Part shown: in pieces, positions 34,807-46,329 of the stretch | Position numbering within the stretch: position 1 is the first letter of the stretch | How the letters are laid out: every line of letters begins with the position of its first letter | From: Pinus tabuliformis | Lineage: Eukaryota > Streptophyta > Pinopsida > Pinales > Pinaceae | Assembly (NCBI GenBank): GCA_031772625.1 | Contig: CM062818.1 | Span: forward strand, 209,154,310-209,218,309 | Reading direction: 5' to 3' | Length of the DNA stretch: 64,000 nt | The notes under the pieces: generated by a model | Told to the model about the DNA's origin: nothing | Database searches by the model: none | Seen by the model: the letters and a program-made list of their open reading frames with translations, nothing else | Translations under genes and position numbers: made by a program

Positions 34807-35930
34807 ATGGCTACCCATCCAGAAGTTATCGATAAAGACCTCCCTTTTAACATGAATCCTAATCCTTTCCCTAATTTTGCAAATGTCGGTCCTCCTTATA
34901 TGGCTAAATTGTCACTTCCTGGATTCACGATAGGTTTACCTGTATGGCTGTTCTCAACTTATTTAATTCCAAATACTCTAATTATACAATCTCAACCAAG
35001 TTTTTCACCTCAACCGAGTTCACCATCTCAACATCACCAACCTATTGTTGACCCTTTACCTTCTTCATTCAATATTTCCTCCTCCCTTTCTTCTTTTTCA
35101 CTTGGTCAAAGCCTTGTTGCTAGTAACCAGGTGACTAAGAAGAAGAAGAAAGGGAAGAAGAAGAAGTAGCAAGATAAGAAAGTAGTCAACTAATCAACCA
35201 TGGCTATAATTATTGGTAATGTTGAGGAAACTTCTACAATGCATCGTAAGCCAAAATACCCTTGCAAGCTTTGTAAGGGTGACCACTTCCTTATCAATTG
35301 TCCTAGTATTCCTAGGGTTTTGGAAGTATGGTCAAATAATTCTTATCAACTTACTGTTGATCCATCAACTCGTGATTCTCATATTATGGGGAAAAAGATT
35401 AAGGTCAGGTTTCCCTGTAGGTTATGCAAAGGGACTCATCATAGTCACCTTTTCCCTCACATGGATGAATCCTCAAAATTGTTAGAAAAACTTATTGTTT
35501 CACAAAAACAACTTCCAACTAATTACCGTGAACTTTCTCCCCATCTATCATCAGTTGACGAAGTGGTTTATCTAAATTCAAGTACAGTAAATCCCACTCT
35601 TCCATTGGAGGGTGAACCATGTATCACTTAGGTTGATAGACTATTTGTTGATCACATGGTCGAATCGATTCCATCTTCGGTCGATCCAACTCTCCCTTTA
35701 GAGAGTGAACTTCATACCACTCATGTTCTTCATGTTACTTCACATTCTTCTACACATGGGGGCATTTCATCTATTTCTTTTGAACCCCATCCAAGTAATG
35801 AGGATATTTCTTTTGATTGGAGTAGTTTGACAGAACCTTGGCTTCCTTCTTCCACCCCTTTCCAAATCATTGTGAAGGATTATGGTAACAATGTGCAATG
35901 CACGAACGTAGAATCTGTTAGCCTTTAACA
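34807..35930 (+). pseudogene. gag: E1 gag-like gene with two CCHC-type zinc knuckles
   Basis: ATG at 34807 opens a Pro/Ser-rich segment ending in a Lys tract (KKKKKGKKKK) and a stop at 35167. Frame 35200-35631 holds a knuckle CKLCKGDHFLINC (C-x2-C-x3-H-x4-C, one residue shorter than the usual spacing) and a second, CRLCKGTHHSHLF, whose last Cys is replaced by Phe. It continues through 35656-35928 with PTLPLESE and SSTPFQIIVKDYGNNVQ. I remember similar twin-knuckle proteins from conifer repeats, but cannot verify. The capsid core is not evident. Stops at 35629 and 35926 plus a frameshift break it. Confidence 0.7.
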
Positions 35931-36500
35931 GAACCATTAGTGAACCTTTAAGTATCCTTCCTAAGTTACCTATTACTCTGGAAGGTAAAACTATTTGTAT
36001 TGATCTTATGGTAGTCCAAGATCCCTAAGATTTCAATTTTCTCCTTGGGCGAGACTATGTCTATGCCATGAAAGTTGTCGTATCGACACTCTTTTGCATG
36101 ATGTCCTTCCCTCACAATGGAAACATTGCGACGGTTGATCAGTTTTCATACATTGATCTTTCTTTGACTTCCAGTCATCCGACACCCCTGAATATTCCTT
36201 ATGTGGAAGCGGTACCTACCCTGCCACGGGTTAATTATGTGGCAACCTATCCCATGTTTTTAGTTACCGATGCAAGTGATCCTCTCATTGTCTGCTCGAC
36301 TTCTTTTGAATTAGATTTGGTAGCTGACATGGTCAAAACATCAATGGAGGAATTTGAATACGATTTTCTTATACCTATTGATCCCCTTGACATGTGTTCC
36401 TTCCAGAGGATTGTTCTTCCATCTGATGAAGACCACTTGGAATCCATGGTCAAGGGGTGTCCCTTGTCATGTGTTTCTTCCATATGGAAGCCATGAAATA
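35931..36500 (+). pseudogene. E1 protease-like region
   Basis: The catalytic D-x-G segment seen in E2 (IIDEGDSVSILSS) is missing here, where the frame breaks at about 35920. It resumes with LPKLPITLEGKTICIDLMV-like residues, LLGRDYVYAMK at about 36050, and an open frame 36068-36496 (VVVSTLFCMMSFPHNGNIAT). The last part follows the retropepsin closing motif in this family. No RT follows. Confidence 0.6.
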
Positions 36501-36509
36501 GATCCATAT

Positions 36510-36885
36510 GAGGATAATTCGTTTACTATGTCAACCTCGTTAAAAAATGAAGCATATCCTTTTGAGGATAGTTCATTTACTGTGTCAACCTCATTAAAAA
36601 ATGAAACATATCCTTTTGAGGATAGTTTTTTTATTGTGTCAACCTCGTTAAAAAATAAAACAACCTCTTTTGAGGATAGTTCTTTTACTGTGTCAACCTC
36701 GTTAAAAAATGAAACAACCTCTTATGAGGATATTTCTTTTACTTTGTCAACCTCATTAAAAAATGAAACAAATATTTATGAGGATGGTTATTTTCCTATG
36801 TCAACCTATTTAAAAAATGAAATAGGTCCCATGAGCATAGATCTTTTCCTATGTCAAGCTCATTAAAAAATGAAACAAATCCTCC
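36510..36885 (+). repeat. 54-bp tandem repeat, about seven units, in coding frame
   Basis: GAGGATA words recur at exactly 54-base spacing (36510, 36564, 36618, 36672, 36726, 36780, 36834 as GAGCATA). In frame 36354-36866 each unit encodes 18 residues of the type YPFEDSSFTVSTSLKNET. The unit core TCGTTAAAAAATGAA is the same word that recurs at wider spacing in the following non-coding kilobase. Function unknown. Confidence 0.9.
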
Positions 36886-38904
36886 CCTATTTGAGTTGAG
36901 TCTTTAACTAGATCTCATAAATGTTAAGTTGAGTCTTTTTGATCTCGTAAACAAGCCTTCATTTCATCCTCCTATTAGTAACTTGTAGTCTACTTAGGTG
37001 AATGAAATGAAGTTTGGGGGCATGTGCCCTTGCATTCATTATGTTGGGGGCATGAAAACTTATCTCAAGCACAATTTTTCCTATGTTTCAAGCTTGTGTA
37101 AAAATGAAACCTATCTTGAGTCCATTTTGGTTATTATTTTCAATACTCGTTAAACTCATGAAAATCCTGAGCTCCTCTTGCTATCTTTTCATGCTCGTAA
37201 AACATACATGAAAATGTTGTGTTCTTTTTGTCTTAACCTGCTCGTTAATTAAATTGAAAGTTGGTAAGATGAGTATATTTTAATCATTTTTTCGAACTCG
37301 TTAAAACTTACGAAAAAGAAAAACCATGAAGTCCTCTTTTAAGCCCTTTCTAGACTCTTTCAAAATGAAAATATTGCCAAGTACTTGCTTGTTCGAACTC
37401 GTAAAAGTAAATGAACAATCGTCCACTCATTATAATTTTACCCCTTTTATGGATCGAGCTGGGACTGTTTACAAAAAAGGTATACGTTGAATGAGAGTTC
37501 TCTCCCGCATTATTTTATCCTTTTTCGGGATCGAGGGACTAAATTTACGAAAAATAACTTGATGGAGTCTACTTATGTTTTTATTTTGACTCTCTAAAAC
37601 TGAAATGTCGAGCTTTATTTTTTCTGGGCTCGTTACAGTTTTATGGTAAAAGAACTGAATAAAAACTGAATGAGTTTCGTTTTTGTGTCTTTTTCGAACT
37701 CTTAAAAGAAAACAACATTGAGTTACTCCTTTATTGGACTCGTAAAAAATAAACAGTATAAGACCCGTTAAGCATAACAGGACCAAACCACTCCTTCTTA
37801 GGGTTCGTTAAAAATACTAAGATGGACTCATATGAAGGATGAGCTTACATGAAAAGCATATGTTATCCTCCTCAAGCTTGTAAAAAATAAAGAGGTACTT
37901 GCCAGTAATGGTGGGGGAAAATTGAGAAGAAAGTTCGTTTCTTGTATTTCAGGTAGTATGTGGCTCTTGAACATGACACTCCATCACATATCTATTCAAG
38001 TTGGGGAATCCATTTGTCTCACAGTTAATTGAACCTTATTAAAAGTCTTCAGTTGGTTTTGGGTATTATCGTTGAGTCAAATGCTGCCAAGTCATTTTGT
38101 CGTGTCGCTAATATGTTCAAGAGAAGTCTTAACCTCAGTTTAAATTACCTTGCAATTTGTTGCCTTCATTCGTGTTGGCCATCCTTGAGTCAGTCCTTGC
38201 AAACTATTTTCAAAACTTGATATCATGTTTCGAGTCATAGGCTTTTTTATGATGAATCACTTCCTATTGACTTCAACTCATTATCTAGGAAGTTGATTTA
38301 GAAAACTTCAGTACCTTGAAGCCTGCATGCCTTAATGGTAGGTTTCTCACCTTTGATGATAGGTTCACATCATTTGCCTTTGATCAAATGATTCTATGAG
38401 TGTTTGACTTCAGATCACCTATTTACACTTCATATATTGTACTGGGAGTAGCTTGAGAGCCATTGTCATTATTGATGGTTTGTCTCACACTTGTTAACGA
38501 CTCGCATCATTGACCGATAATCAAGTGGTTTATTCCATGTTCGACTTCAAGACATTTACTCTCATGGTTAGATTTGTGCTATGGATCGAGAGATGGAGAT
38601 CAAGACCCTGGATCTAGTTTCATCCATCCAGGTTGCGAGGAGTTCTGTATTGATTATTATACATAAAGTTTTATGTTTGATGGCTGCGTCCATCCTATAT
38701 CTAATTTGAAATTATGCATTTCCATACTGTGCTTTAAGAATTTTATGTTATGAGTATGAGAATACCTACCTCAATGATGATTATTGCATTGTAATCCTTG
38801 ATTGATTGTTGTAGGTTTCCAACCATGATCTCTGATCCAATCCTTGATATGATAAAGTACTTCAGTCCTCAAACCTTTCTAACTTCACACTTTAGGGGGA
38901 AATT
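36886..38904 (+). other. E1 3' non-coding region with recurring CTCGTTAAAA words and polypurine tract
   Basis: ACTCGTTAAAA-type words recur about every 50-90 bases: 37146, 37194, 37240, 37296, 37397, 37628, 37738 and 37804, with weaker forms at 37353, 37589 and 37698. E2 has a matching series at 41290-42160. No gene seen; short frames at 37469-37786 (-) and 38029-38220 (+) lack motifs. TTTAGGGGGAAATT at 38891-38904 is the polypurine tract. Confidence 0.6.
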
Positions 38905-38927
38905 TGTTACACATCATTTTATAACCA
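38905..38927 (+). repeat. E1 3' LTR, first piece
   Basis: TGTTACACATCATTTTATAA matches the first bases of the 5' LTR, then is cut by E2. The last five bases (AACCA) are the E2 target duplication. Confidence 0.85.
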
Positions 38928-39961
38928 TGTTATAGACATTTTTGGGCACTGCAACCCCAAGCATAAACTGTCCATAAACCAAGGGCTCCTAAGTCCCTAA
39001 AAGTGTTGTTCCAACCCCTAAAGGAACAAGGTCAACTGATTACAGCTTCTCCCAGAAGTTCTCCATGAAAAACTACTCAGAACTGGTCAAAACTGGATCA
39101 TTTCACCTGCTCCATAGGCAAAGTGCGTTGCATCTCACCTAAATACACATAGTGGGTGCGTTGCATTTCAAAAAGCCCTTCTATGGGGTGCGATGGGCAA
39201 GAAGAGACAAATGGCAGTGTCAATCCGCGAGGTGGAGAAGCATGGAATCTTCGAGAAACTTCTCCTGTGACACTTGCCTTTCTGAATTCGACCAGGGATG
39301 AGTAAGAGATCATCAATCTCCAAGTGGAAGCAAGAACTATCAGAGGAAAGACACTAATCAAATCACAAGCTGACTCATCTCCCTTATAGACATCTATATA
39401 TGGATCCCTCATCCCAGAGATCCAGATGCTGGAATTTTGCATCTTGTAAGGAATTGCTGTTAGTTTCTTGAGGCAACATCATAGTGTTGGGTGTCTAAGT
39501 TTTTCATGAGGTGAAGAAGGGCTTACTTGCTGAGAGGATGATGCTGGGTCAGCACAACTGGTTGTAACTCTCTTGGCTCTTTCTTGATTATCAATAAAGC
39601 TATTCAAGTTTTCCTCCATACTCTTGTGTGATTTATGTTTTATGCATTTGTATGGTCAATTTACATCCAATCCTAGATTGTTTATGATAATAGATCCATG
39701 TTCTTGTATAATGTTATGCTGCTTTGATTCTACAGGTACTCTGTGAAGCTGGGTATACAAGAAAGCGAGTAGTAAAGGACTATCAGAAGAGAGAGGAATC
39801 AAGTAAGGAACCAAGCGCAAGACAGAGGTTGGTCTCCTTCATTCTTCTCTCATCTATCTTTCATAAAGGAAAACGAAAGTAGCTTTACTCTGTTTGTTTC
39901 TAAGGTAGCTACCAGCCTTAGTGGGATTAGGAGTTCTGCATAGACACTTTTCCTTGTAACA
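38928..39961 (+). repeat. E2 5' LTR
   Basis: 1034 bp. Positions 39156-39318 are the inverted complement of the element's own leader (39981-40142). Likely TATA at CTATATATGG, about 39387. The open frames called antisense here (39442-39098) come from this inverted segment. Confidence 0.9.
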
Positions 39962-40318
39962 AAATGGTGACTCCACTGGGGATTGATGATCTCTTACTCA
40001 TCCCTGGTCGAATTCATAAAGGCAAGTGTCACAGGAGAAGTTTCTGGAAGATTCCATGCTTCTCCACCTCGCGGATTGACACTGCCATTTGTCTCTTCTC
40101 GCCCATCGCACCCCATAGAAGGGATTTTTGAAATGCACGCACGAAGGAGACAACCAGGTTTCTTGGAGGTGGGACCGAATAGACGGCCGGGTACGACTCT
40201 GACGAACTTCCTTCCTGCAGTAAAGGAATGGGTAAATTGCCCCCATGTTCATCGGAGTCTGTGTTTACGAAAAGAATTTGGACGGTGTCATCCTTGTTCT
40301 CTTCGGTGACTGTATCAT
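39962..40318 (+). other. E2 primer-binding site and leader (inverted-repeat arm)
   Basis: AAATGGTGACTCCACTGGGG is the putative primer site. From 39981 the leader is the inverted complement of U3. A 108-codon frame (39983-40309) covers it, but the matching E1 stretch is non-coding, so I do not call it a gene. Confidence 0.7.
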
Positions 40319-40760
40319 TTGAAGATGGAACCTCTGAAGGCAAGACCGAGTCAACTAGGTAGACCCCATTTACCGGCTAGTGTACCATTCCGAATCATTG
40401 CTCAAATATATAGAATGGTTATGGCCGATACCATCATAGATGAAGGGGATTCTGTTAGTATCCTTTCCTCGACTTCTTGGAAAGTGCTTGGTTCGCCATC
40501 GCTTTTGCCTGAGATGAGAAATCTAACAGGCTTTGACAAAGGAACCAGTCAACCGTTAGGGATCCTTCCCAATGTGCCCATAACATTGAGAGGGAAAACC
40601 GTTCAAATGAACGTAATGGTAGTCCAAGGACCCCTGGATTATAATCTACTCCTTGGATGAGACTATATTTATTGCATGGGAGCCATTGTCTCATCACTCT
40701 TTAGAGTAATGTGTTTTTCGCACGAAAGAAGAATGGTCAAGCTCATAGACTAGCTTGCAT
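40319..40760 (+). pseudogene. E2 retropepsin-like protease fragment
   Basis: Open for 113 codons: VPFRIIAQIYRMVMADTIID, EGDSVSILSSTSWKVLG, TLRGKTVQMNVMVVQGPLDY, LLLG, then a stop (TGA, CGA in E1 where LLGRDY is read) and DYIYCMGAIVSSLFRV. This is the single-domain retropepsin of gypsy elements; the catalytic triad reads D-E-G instead of D-T/S-G, a variant I have seen in plant gypsy families, so activity is uncertain. No RT, RNase H or integrase follows in E2. Confidence 0.75.
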
Positions 40761-43329
40761 TTCCCGGTTCACACATGGCAAATAGTCATATACCATCCTT
40801 GAATGGTCTTTTCACGCAAGGAATGTCTCATCAATCCCTAGTCCGTCCACCTGATGAGCGCGAGTGATTCGGGGGACATGACTGAAACCCAGGGGGCATG
40901 CACCCTGGTCTGCTTCGGCAGGAAAACTTCAGGTATAGGATAGGTTTCCGCGAGAGATATATGACTAGTCTGACACTCCCATCCGTGATTGGAAAAGGGG
41001 GTTGGACTGGAATAAGATTCCCTTGTCAAAGTTATGTGGGTGGAGGCGTCTGCGCCACTCGCCTTTGTCTATTTTGGTAGGCATCGCCGAAGAAGTGTTT
41101 TGTTTGCGGTGTGAATAGAACAATCTTTGGTAACCTGAAAGAGGTAGGCCTTTTTGGCAAAACAAATGTTTTGTCTGCAAAATTACGGGGTAACCTTGAA
41201 ACTCTATGTCTCTATACCTGGGGACATGCAAACCTTTTGGCATGCAAGCAAAGAGCGACCATTTATTTTTTTAAATTTGTAGGTCCTTTAACCCTTTAAA
41301 CTCGTAGGATTGGTCGTTTCCTAACTTGCATAAAGAAAGGATGCGGGGCAAAGCTTTGAAATAATTCCGTTTTTATGAGACATTCTTATTATACGATTGG
41401 ATTAATCGAGTAGTTTAACGCGGACTTCATGCTCGTTAAAAAATAAACATAAGCAATGAGCAAATGTTTCCCCCAGCGTTTAAGCTCAATAAAAAATGAA
41501 CCAATTTCCGGTAAATAACCGTCGTGAATGTAGTACTTCAGCCTTTAAAGCCTTGGTCGTGTTCTCATCATCACCTCCACTCTGTATTGGCCGATCATTC
41601 ACCTCCATTTGATTGTTTACCCCTTTTGAGGAACAACTGCGAAGAGTGATCCTGTTAGCCATCCTTGTAACACTGCCGTGATTGGAAAATTCCAAACCTT
41701 ACCTGGAATCAGCTGCTACCCAAATTTATCACTCGTTCCTCAAAGACGAGTCTCCTTTAAGCTCTTTTCAACTGACTCGTAAAATATGAAAAGATTGCGG
41801 AGCCATTGGCCTCTCCAACTCGTTAAAGGGACTTTTGAAGTGCTATCCCTCCTTTAGATTTTAATCTTTTTGGACCTGAGGGATTATTACACAAAAAGAT
41901 CGAGCGCTTGTTTTGTTCGTCTCGTTAAAAGTATCGAAAATTCATCCCTTCTGTATTGTTTTATACTTTTTCGGACTTAAGGGATTAGATGAAGAAAAAG
42001 GATTTTTGGAGTTTCATTTACGTCCCTTTTCAGACTCTCTAAAATTGAAAAGGACCGAGTTATCTTTGTCGTTAAACTCGTTAAAACTTAATAGCGACAA
42101 ACTTGTCCATAGTAGACAAGAACGAGTTTCACTATCGCTAGGCTCGTTAAAACATAGCGATGGGTTTGCTTGAAGGGAAAATTATAGAACAAGCATATGT
42201 TATCCTCCTCAAGCTTGAAAAAAATAAAGAGGTACTGGTCAGCAATGACTCGGGAAAAATTGGGAAGAAAACTTGAAGAAACTTTGTTGGTAGCAAGTCG
42301 CTCTTGAACATGACACTTTCACTTCGCATTCAAGTCGGGTTGGGTTGTTTCATTCACCGGTCACATCACCACGGTCACATCACACCATCCACATTTGGGG
42401 TTAATGGTACCAATCCATCATGCCAGTGTCGCCGGTATGTTCAAGAGAAGTCACTCAGAGAATTCACCTGTGTCTCACCCACTGCAATACAGTTACGCTC
42501 CATTCTTTCATGACCGCCACCCTGAACCTTATATCACCAGACCGTTTTCACCTCCATTAAAATCATTTGCTCCGTTCCATGTCATTGATGTGGGATTCAT
42601 TAAGGCCCTCCTATGACGGATCGCTTCTTGTCGACATCGGCTCATTATCCAAGAAGTCGATCTAGGAACACCCATTTCAGTACTTTGAAGCTTGCATGCC
42701 TCAATGGCAAGTTTCTCACTTCCGGCGACAGGTTTACATCAATGACCTTCGACCGAAAGATTTTGCGTGGTGTTCGACGCCAAGTCCTTTATTCACACCA
42801 CGTGAATTTTACTGCAGTACCTTGAGAATCATTATCATTATCGGTGATTCCTCTCGCGCCTCTTAACAACTTACATCATTGGCTGGTAATCAGGCGATGT
42901 CTTTCCATGTTCGACTCCAGAACATCTCTCACATGGACCGAATTGTACTTCGAGTGAAGATCGAATGAGATTGAAGACCCCGAATCTAGTTTCATCCATC
43001 TGGGCTGCGATATATATTCAGGAAAATAAATACATCAAATGTACATTGTTGCTGCACAGATAATCATCCAATCAAAGGGATGATGGCTCTACCAGAATCA
43101 TCAGTCTACACTCAGACGATTGTATGTCCTATGTACATGAAAATGAATTTATAAAGCTGAGCATGGGAATGCCTGACTTAGCTAGATCATGAAAATATTA
43201 TGAAGATAATTTATTCTATTGTATCTTATTACAGGTCTCCTTCCAGCTTGAAAGAACTTCAGATCCTCATGATAAAGCATTTCACCCGACATCAAAAAAG
43301 ATTAACAACCTCATGCTTTAGGGGGCAAC
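40761..43329 (+). other. E2 3' non-coding region
   Basis: Related to E1 37800-38900 (both have TATGTTATCCTCCTCAAGCT and AAATAAAGAGGTACT). It contains the CTCGTTAAAA word series (41428, 41818, 41918, 42074 and 42143, plus variants at 41483, 41771 and 42032). No gene is supported. Ends with the polypurine tract TTTAGGGGGCAAC. Confidence 0.6.
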
Positions 43330-44364
43330 TGTTATAGACATTTTTGAGCACTGCAACCCCAAGCATAAAATGTCCATAAACCAAGGGCTTGTAAGTCCCT
43401 AAAAGTGTTGTTCCAACCCCTAAAGGAATAAGGTCAACTGATTACAGCTTCTCCCAGAAGTTCTCCATGAAAAACTACTCAGAATTGGTCAAAACTGGAT
43501 CATTTCACCTGCTCCATAGGCAAAGTGCGTTGCATCTCACCTAAATACACACAGTGGGTGCATTGCATTTCAAAAAACCCTTCTATGGGGTGTGATGGGC
43601 GAGAAGAGACAAATGGCAATGTTAATCTGCGAGGTGGAGAAGCATGGAATCTTCGAGAAACTTCTCCTGTGACACTTGCCTTTCTGAATTCGACCAGGGA
43701 TGAGTAAGAGATCATCAATCTCCAAGTGGAAGCAAGAACTATCAGAGGAAAGACATTAATCAAATCATAAGCTGACTCATCTCCCTTACAGACATCTATA
43801 TATGGATCCCTCATCCCAGAGATCCAGAGGCTGGAATTTTGCATCTTGTAAGGAATTGCTGTTAGTTTCTTGAGGCAACATCATAGTGTTGGGTGATCTA
43901 AGTTTTTCATGAGGTGAAGAAGGGCTTACTTGCTGAGAGGATGATGTTGGGTCAGAACAACTGGTTGTAACTCTCTTGGCTCTTTCTTTATTATCAATAA
44001 AGCTATTCAAGTTTTCCTCCATACTCTTGTGTGATTTATGTTTTATGCATTTGTATGGTCAATTTACATCCGATCCTAGATTGTTTATGATAATAGATCC
44101 ATGTTCTTGTATAGTGTTATGTTGCTTTGATTCTACAGGTACTCTGTGAAGCTGGGTATACAAGAAAGCGAGTAGCAAAGGACTATCAGAAGAGAGAGGA
44201 ATCGAGTAAGGAACCAAGCGCAAGACAGAGGTTGGTCTCCTTCATTCTTCTCTCATCTATCTTTCATAAAGGAAAACGAAAGTAGCTTTACTCTGTTTGT
44301 TTCTAAGGTAGCTACCAGCCTTAGTGGGATTAGCAATTCTGCATAGACACTTTTCCCTGTAACA
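43330..44364 (+). repeat. E2 3' LTR
   Basis: 1035 bp. Carries the same inverted segment at about 43560-43720, which in a genomic RNA could pair with the leader arm. Confidence 0.9.
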
Positions 44365-44828
44365 CACCATGACAAATAATCATCAAAATTGGATCTCTCA
44401 CCATCCATCCAAGTGTCATGAAGCACTCCCTTGCAAGTCAACAACTTATATACCTTGAATAAAGTGGAATTTCTGGATCTCTTGGTACAAAACCCTGCTT
44501 TTGAGCATCTGTGCGGTTTTGCTGAAGAAAAACCACACATGTGCAGTTTCTTCCACTACAAAACTGCGCAGATCTGCGCTCTGTTTCTGAACAAAAACTG
44601 CGCAGGTCAATCAATAAAAAGTAAAAATAAAAAGTGAGATCTAGAAGCATTGTTGGGTGAATCATTCCCAACAGAAAGCCTCAAACTCATGTTTATTCGA
44701 GCCTAACCTCATTTTTGATGGAACTAATTCCCATTCTTCAAGGAACCCTCATCCCTCTTTTAGTGGATCTCATCCTTGGACTAAGGATCTCAAACTATTT
44801 CCTTTTGGCCTATTTAATCATGCCATAG
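44365..44828 (+). repeat. E1 3' LTR, second piece
   Basis: Begins with the E2 target duplication CACCA and continues ATGACAAATAATCATC as in the 5' LTR (31699 onward). Ends with CATAG, the E3 target duplication. Confidence 0.88.
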
Positions 44829-45457
44829 TGATCCGGATTTAAACAGGAACACAATAAAATACAGAGATAACCATAAACACAAAGATGTAGCGGAAATAAT
44901 ACTTCATTTCATTACTGTAAAATACTAAAATATGCTTACAAACAGAAATGGAAAGAAACCAGCTAGGGCGATGGTAGCTTATCTCTGAGAAGAGATGTGG
45001 CGACTACATGCCTCTGAACTGTTCCGAACTGTGTTACAATTAGGCTCGAAGGCCTATTTATTGTTGAGAAACAATGGAAAACCCTTCACATCCCAAAACC
45101 TAACCCTAGAAGATGAAATGCAAAATTGTGGGCCCCGTTTGGGTAAATTGGTACATCAATTTCCCGGGGTCGTAACTTTGGCATACGATCTCCGTTTGAC
45201 GCGTACGATAGCTCGTTAGAAAGATCTATCCAAGCACTACCACTTTGGAGGGCAACATTGGTCCATGGATCCATATTGCCCCAGATTCCCAAAAAAACGT
45301 CGTTTAGGGCCTCAAAACGGCTCCGGAAGTTCAGGACTCGAAAAACTGCTAAAAATAGTAAACTATGCTACAATTTAGGAAACTGAAAAAGCTGAAAGAG
45401 ACAGTTGTGGGGGTCCAAATGGGATAGGTGGGTGGCCACCAACATCCACCTGGATCA
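44829..45457 (-). repeat. E3 3' LTR
   Basis: 629 bp, ends TGATCC/GGATCA. Near-identical to 47562-48189. Confidence 0.93.
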
Positions 45458-45468
45458 TTCCTCCCCCC

Positions 45469-46143
45469 TCAGGAAGCAATGGTCCCCATTGCGTTGAGTT
45501 CCTCCTTGAGATGAGGAAGCTTCTGTTGAGCTGGGTCTCTGGTGAGCTGTTCTGCAATCTTTGATGTGACCAGAAATGGTGGGAAGCATGGTCGGCGATG
45601 GTCCACATTGAACACTCGGTGCAAGCGAAGGAATGGAGGAATGTTGTGCTTCAAAGCATTGTTTCCTGTAGCCTTGGTACTGGTGTAAGGACCATGTCGG
45701 AGTGGTCGGAGCTTTTGATGGGCTCTTGTAAGGCGTTCTTTCTGCAGATGTAACCAAACTTTGTTGCCCACCTGAAACTTATGTGGTATCCCTGTGGGTG
45801 AGGAGAAGTTGTTCCTGTGTTCTGTCATGACCGTATCCCTTTGCTGCTGCTGTTGCGTGGAGGAATCCTTTGCAGGGGTCATGGATGTAGCAACGATCTT
45901 CCCCTTACTTTGGGAGTGAGCCAGATAGATGAATTTCCTGGTCTGGGAGATGAGCTTGCTGCCTTTCTTAGCGGTGATCAAAGATGTGGCGGTAGGTGGG
46001 GCTACCTCCGGTATCCTGTATAATGAATTATTCAAAGAAATAATGACAGCATGAGGCTTGGACTCATACACAGCATGTCGCCTCCATAAGTATGGCTGGC
46101 CTAATAATACATCACAAACATCCAGAGGTGTAACATCACACAA
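45469..46143 (-). pseudogene. E3 protease tail fused to integrase C-terminal domain
   Basis: 224 codons in the same frame as gag: TPLDVCDVLLGQPYLWRRH (protease closing motif), IPEVAPPTATSLITAKKG, then a jump to PTGIPHKFQVGNKVWLHLQK, LRPLRHGPYTSTKATGNNAL (the GPY/F module), FLRLHRVFNVDHRRP and LKEELNAMGTIAS at the end. RT, RNase H and the integrase core are lost without loss of frame. The polypurine tract overlaps its end. Confidence 0.82.
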
Positions 46144-46329
46144 TACCTCGTCTGTGAAGGGTTATTTGCTGTAGGGAAGGCGGCACTACTGGCGAACTTT
46201 TAGATCTCGTCCTTCATGAAGCCACTCGAAACTGTACGGCTGTGGGTGTGGTGTAGTCGGTAGGCCCAACCGCTTCACGACCTCTGCTGAAATGAGGTTC
46301 TTTTGGCTGCCACTGTCAACAATGAATTA
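46144..46329 (-). pseudogene. E3 aspartic protease, first half
   Basis: Directly after the TAA, in the same frame, FIVDSGSQKNLISAEVVKRL carries the catalytic D-S-G at about 46309-46317. Two further stops occur at about 46145-46190. Confidence 0.75.

Larger units (their letters stand above)
38928..44364 (+). mobile_element. E2: RT-less gypsy-type retrotransposon, 5437 bp
   Basis: LTRs 38928-39961 and 43330-44364 (TGTTATAGAC...TGTAACA), a few percent different by eye. Target duplication AACCA (38923-38927) and CACCA (44365-44369), one mismatch. The primer site AAATGGTGACTCCACTGGGG adjoins the 5' LTR and purine tract TTTAGGGGGCAAC precedes the 3' LTR. Codes only for a protease-like fragment. 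Related to E1 in its 3' region, but its LTR is different. Confidence 0.9.

Noticed and set aside
36510..36885. CRISPR-like array
   Set aside because: Units are contiguous 54-bp repeats without unique spacers, lie in a coding frame, and the context is plant retrotransposons.
39098..39442. Antisense gene in the E2 LTR (also 43500-43844)
   Set aside because: The open frame arises from the inverted copy of the leader; it has no recognised domain and is best explained by the inverted repeat.
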